This document shows positions 61,577 to 64,000 of a stretch of DNA of 64,000 nt, one piece after another. The position numbers and the translations under genes are program-made. The stretch comes from Edaphobacter sp. 12200R-103. Lineage in GTDB: Bacteria > Acidobacteriota > Terriglobia > Terriglobales > Acidobacteriaceae. Position 1 is the first letter of the stretch; each line of letters begins with the position of its first letter. The stretch lies in assembly GCF_010093025.1 (NCBI RefSeq), contig NZ_CP048114.1:3286001-3350000 (forward strand), written 5' to 3'. The notes beneath the pieces were generated by a model. That model saw nothing but the letters and a program-made list of their open reading frames with translations. It did not search any database and was not told the DNA's origin.

Positions 61577-63397
61577 TCAGCGCTTGCCCTGGATGACGGG
61601 TGCTCCGGCTTTGCGTCGGGCTCGTTTGGCGGCGATCTCTTTCATCTCGCGGCCCATGGAGGTGTACTTCATCATGATCCATTGCTGTGCGATGCCGAAG
61701 AAGTTGCCGACGGCCCAGTAGAGGCCGAGACCGGAGGCGTAGGTGAGGACGAAGTATCCGGTGATGAGCGGCATGAAGTAGGCCATCATCTTCTGCTGCT
61801 GAGGATCGACCCCCGGAGAAGGCGTGTAGTACTGCATCAGGAACTGGCTGATGACCATGACGACGGGAAGGATGTAATACGGGTCGGGCGAGGTGAGGTC
61901 CGGCAGCCAGAGCCAGTGGGCGTGGCGCAGCTCGATGACGCGCGGCAGCATGGCGTAGAAGGCATACAGGAGCGGCAGCGTGATGAGCGTGGGAATGCAG
62001 CCGCCGAACATGTTGACCCCGTTGTCCTTCTGGAGCTTCATGATCTCGGCGTTCATCTCGTTCCGCTTGGGGTCGTTGATCTTGTACTTCTTGTAGCGCT
62101 CCTTGATGGCGTCCATCTGGGGCTGAATGCGCATCATCTTGATGCTGGAGCGCATGGTCTTGATGCGCAGCGGCAGCTGGACGATGTTGATGATGAGGGT
62201 CAGCAGGATGATGGCCCATCCCCAGTTGGCGATGACGTGCAGATGGATGAACTGCAGGGCGAGGAAGAGGTACTTGCCGATGGAGCCCCAGAAGCCGAAC
62301 TCCAGCAGCGGGGAGAGCGAGATCTTGTTGCCGTTGCTGGAGGTGGCGTAGACGTTGCGAATTACGTTGATGGCCTTGGGGCCGACAAAGATACGGGTCT
62401 GGGTGTGGCCGCTGGTGTCGCCGAAGGCCGCGCCCAGGATGGAGACATTGATGGCCTTTGCCGAGGACGAAGTGGAACCGAAGCCGGAGCGGTGGATGGT
62501 CTTGGCGACGTCAAGCTCGTTGTGCAGCGTGACCATCGTGGAGGTGGCGGGCGAGTCCGGCAGGAAGATAGCGCCGAAGTAGGTGTCGCTGACACCGGCC
62601 CAGTCGAAGGGACCGTTGAGGGTGGCGCCGCCGGAGACCTTCTTGGCAGCGATGTGCTCATCCTTCGCGTCGCGGGAGTAGTCGATCTGGGCGCCACTGT
62701 ATCCGAGGGCGGTGTCCTGATCGCCGAAGCCGCCGGGCCAGGAGATGAGGGCCCGGAGGGGGGTTCCGTTGCGGAGGACCTGGACGTCGGCGTGGAGGAC
62801 GTAGGTCTCGTCGAAGGAGAAGGTCTTGGTAACGTCGAGGCCGCCAGCGGAGTAGTGGAAGGTCAGCTTGGCCGGGGCGGTCAGGTTGCCGGTCGCGGAG
62901 GGCACGTAAAGCGACTGGGAGAGGGTGGCGTTTACACCGGAGTCATAGGTGTGGAGCGAGAGCGGATAGCCGAACTTATCGGCGGCCTGGGTATGGACGA
63001 GGTTGAGGGGGTGGCCCTCGGAGTCCTTGTACTGCTTGAGGAGCCAGCTTTTGACCTGGGCGCCGCGATTGGTGAATTCGATGCGGTAGAGCTCGTTCTC
63101 AATGACAGTGGTGGATTCCGCAGTGGCCTGAACTGCGGGAGTTGCGGCGGCGGCAGAATTGCCGGGTGCAGGCGCAGACGTGGGCGTGGCGGCCGGGGCA
63201 GATGGAGCCGCAGGCGCGGCCGGCCTGGCTGACTGCGTGGCGGCAGGGGCGTTGGGCGAGACTGTCTTCGGATTCGTCTTCTGCCGGTAGTAGCTGAGGC
63301 CAAAGAAGACGGCGATCATGAAGAACATGATGGCGAAGAGAGAGCGGTTTTCCTGCCCGCCTCCGCCCTGCTGATTAGGGTTTTTAAACTCTGCCAA
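61577..63397 (-). CDS. yidC: Membrane protein insertase YidC
   Basis: 606 residues starting with TTG at 63397, with AGGA eight bases upstream. N-terminal membrane helix (about 20-36: SLFAIMFFMIAVFFGLSYY), a long A/P-rich linker (45-85), the periplasmic beta domain (about 90-370) and the conserved Oxa1 domain (about 375-590): NWGWAIILLTLIINIVQLPLRIKTMRSSIKMMRIQPQ with the groove Arg, GCIPTLITLPLLYAFYAML and SGLGLYWAVGNFFGIAQQWIM. It inserts and folds inner-membrane proteins alone or with Sec. A terminator follows; jag lies downstream. Confidence 0.97.
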   Translation of the reverse strand: MAEFKNPNQQGGGGQENRSLFAIMFFMIAVFFGLSYYRQKTNPKTVSPNAPAATQSARPAAPAAPSAPAATPTSAPAPGNSAAAATPAVQATAESTTVIENELYRIEFTNRGAQVKSWLLKQYKDSEGHPLNLVHTQAADKFGYPLSLHTYDSGVNATLSQSLYVPSATGNLTAPAKLTFHYSAGGLDVTKTFSFDETYVLHADVQVLRNGTPLRALISWPGGFGDQDTALGYSGAQIDYSRDAKDEHIAAKKVSGGATLNGPFDWAGVSDTYFGAIFLPDSPATSTMVTLHNELDVAKTIHRSGFGSTSSSAKAINVSILGAAFGDTSGHTQTRIFVGPKAINVIRNVYATSSNGNKISLSPLLEFGFWGSIGKYLFLALQFIHLHVIANWGWAIILLTLIINIVQLPLRIKTMRSSIKMMRIQPQMDAIKERYKKYKINDPKRNEMNAEIMKLQKDNGVNMFGGCIPTLITLPLLYAFYAMLPRVIELRHAHWLWLPDLTSPDPYYILPVVMVISQFLMQYYTPSPGVDPQQQKMMAYFMPLITGYFVLTYASGLGLYWAVGNFFGIAQQWIMMKYTSMGREMKEIAAKRARRKAGAPVIQGKR

Positions 63398-64000
63398 GAG
63401 ATCTTCCTGTTCTTAATACGAATCGGCTTGCTTTCAGGATGCGCCGGGGACGCATGAGATCGCAGGTTCTATGGTAAATCGTCCGGTGGGCTTCGATTGG
63501 AATGAGGGATTATGCGGGACGGATTTCTTCGGCGGATGGGTGGGGAGAGAGGTGGAGTGCCCGCACCTGCATCCGGCGATCGATGAGAGCGGACATCCTG
63601 GAAGCACGCCTTCGCTTCGTCAAGGTGGGGCACCCGGTTTTGTGGCTGTGCGGACCCTGAAGAACCGCTGCTGCTTCCTCTCTCCTGATTTCGGGTTTTG
63701 GGCGGGTTATCCTCGGGGCTTTCTGGAAGGTGTGGGAAACGGGGCTGCTGCAAGATGCTGAAGATGTTGGTTTTGGCAAACATTCCCACGATGGGCACGG
63801 GGTCTTCTCCGTGGGTGAGCTGGAGGGGCTGTTAAGAACAGGGATAAATGGGGGTCGAAGCCGGGATTTCAAACCGGTTGTCCCGATCTTGCAAATCCAG
63901 CGGGCGGGTTTTCTAAAACGGGACACACTATTAAGTCATTTATCAATAAATAGATAGGAAGGTTATCCACTTTTCCAGCGAGAACGATTACGACGGCGAG
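63398..64000. other. Region upstream of yidC, no gene seen
   Basis: It holds one R1 copy (63595-63640) and, at the far end, an AT-rich stretch (63920-63970) with TTATCCACT at 63963-63971, one base from a DnaA box. No reading frame in it looks like a protein. Confidence 0.5.
63595..63640 (+). repeat. R1 palindromic repeat, copy 15, diverged
   Basis: ATCCTGGAAGCACGCCTTCG, CTTCGTCAAGGTGGGGCACCCGGTTT; the left arm has lost part of its pairing. Confidence 0.75.

Noticed and set aside
60662..63232. An 856-residue open frame opposite jag and yidC
   Set aside because: It spans two certain genes on the other strand and a repeat-filled gap; composition is D, G and V-rich without domains.

Overview
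The window looks like a chromosome segment from a GC-rich (about 60 percent by eye) member of the Acidobacteriota, class Terriglobia (Granulicella, Terriglobus or Edaphobacter type). The signs are large TonB-dependent receptors with a carboxypeptidase-like N-terminal domain, PadR plus orphan MacB-like permease pairs, a VWFA-domain secreted protein of the acidobacterial kind, and many copies of short intergenic palindromic repeats. The genus is inferred, not proven.

Layout. 1-1.4 kb: end of a nagB-like gene and nagA. 1.4-6.3 kb: rnpA, a PilZ gene, a small P/Q-rich protein and rpmH on the minus strand, then dnaA and a membrane methyltransferase on the plus strand. 6.5-9 kb: HU, a zinc-ribbon protein and a fosmidomycin-resistance-type exporter. 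9.3-22 kb: a TonB receptor, purEK, a LigD-type polymerase, a multicopper oxidase, a phospholipase C-like phosphoesterase and an unusual papain/alpha-beta hydrolase fusion, all on the minus strand. 22-38 kb: lipocalin, two unknown genes in a divergent pair, trxC, padR with its ABC permease, VWFA protein, secreted unknown, GH18, nth, CDP-alcohol transferase, greA, mltG, a lipoprotein and a methyltransferase. 38-50.4 kb: DUF481 protein, second TonB receptor, cobO, second MacB-like permease, oxyR and katG. 50.7-58.5 kb: yidD, folC, plsC, a C26 peptidase, rsmG, six parS sites, parA and parB. 58.5-64 kb: an SRPBCC protein, a collagen-like PEP-CTERM protein, jag and yidC.

The replication and segregation genes (dnaA, rsmG, parA, parB, parS) and the usual rpmH-rnpA-yidD-yidC-jag set are all present, but the latter set is scattered over 60 kb instead of forming one operon. 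No dnaN and no clear oriC is seen; the last 100 bases carry an AT-rich patch with one DnaA-box-like site.

Four dispersed repeat families dominate the gaps. R1 has the core CCCACCTT..CGAAGGTGGGG next to ATCCTGCAAA. R2 runs from GTCATCCTGAGC to GAAGGATCTGCGG. R3 contains GGGCACGGCTTCAGCCGTGCC. R4 is a 66 bp element with two copies. Three of these families lie in frame inside folC, and R1 forms the C-terminus of two other proteins. I consider this invasion of coding sequence the most notable feature, followed by the papain/alpha-beta hydrolase fusion, the parS/iteron layout around parAB and a sigma-54-type promoter in front of the PEP-CTERM gene.
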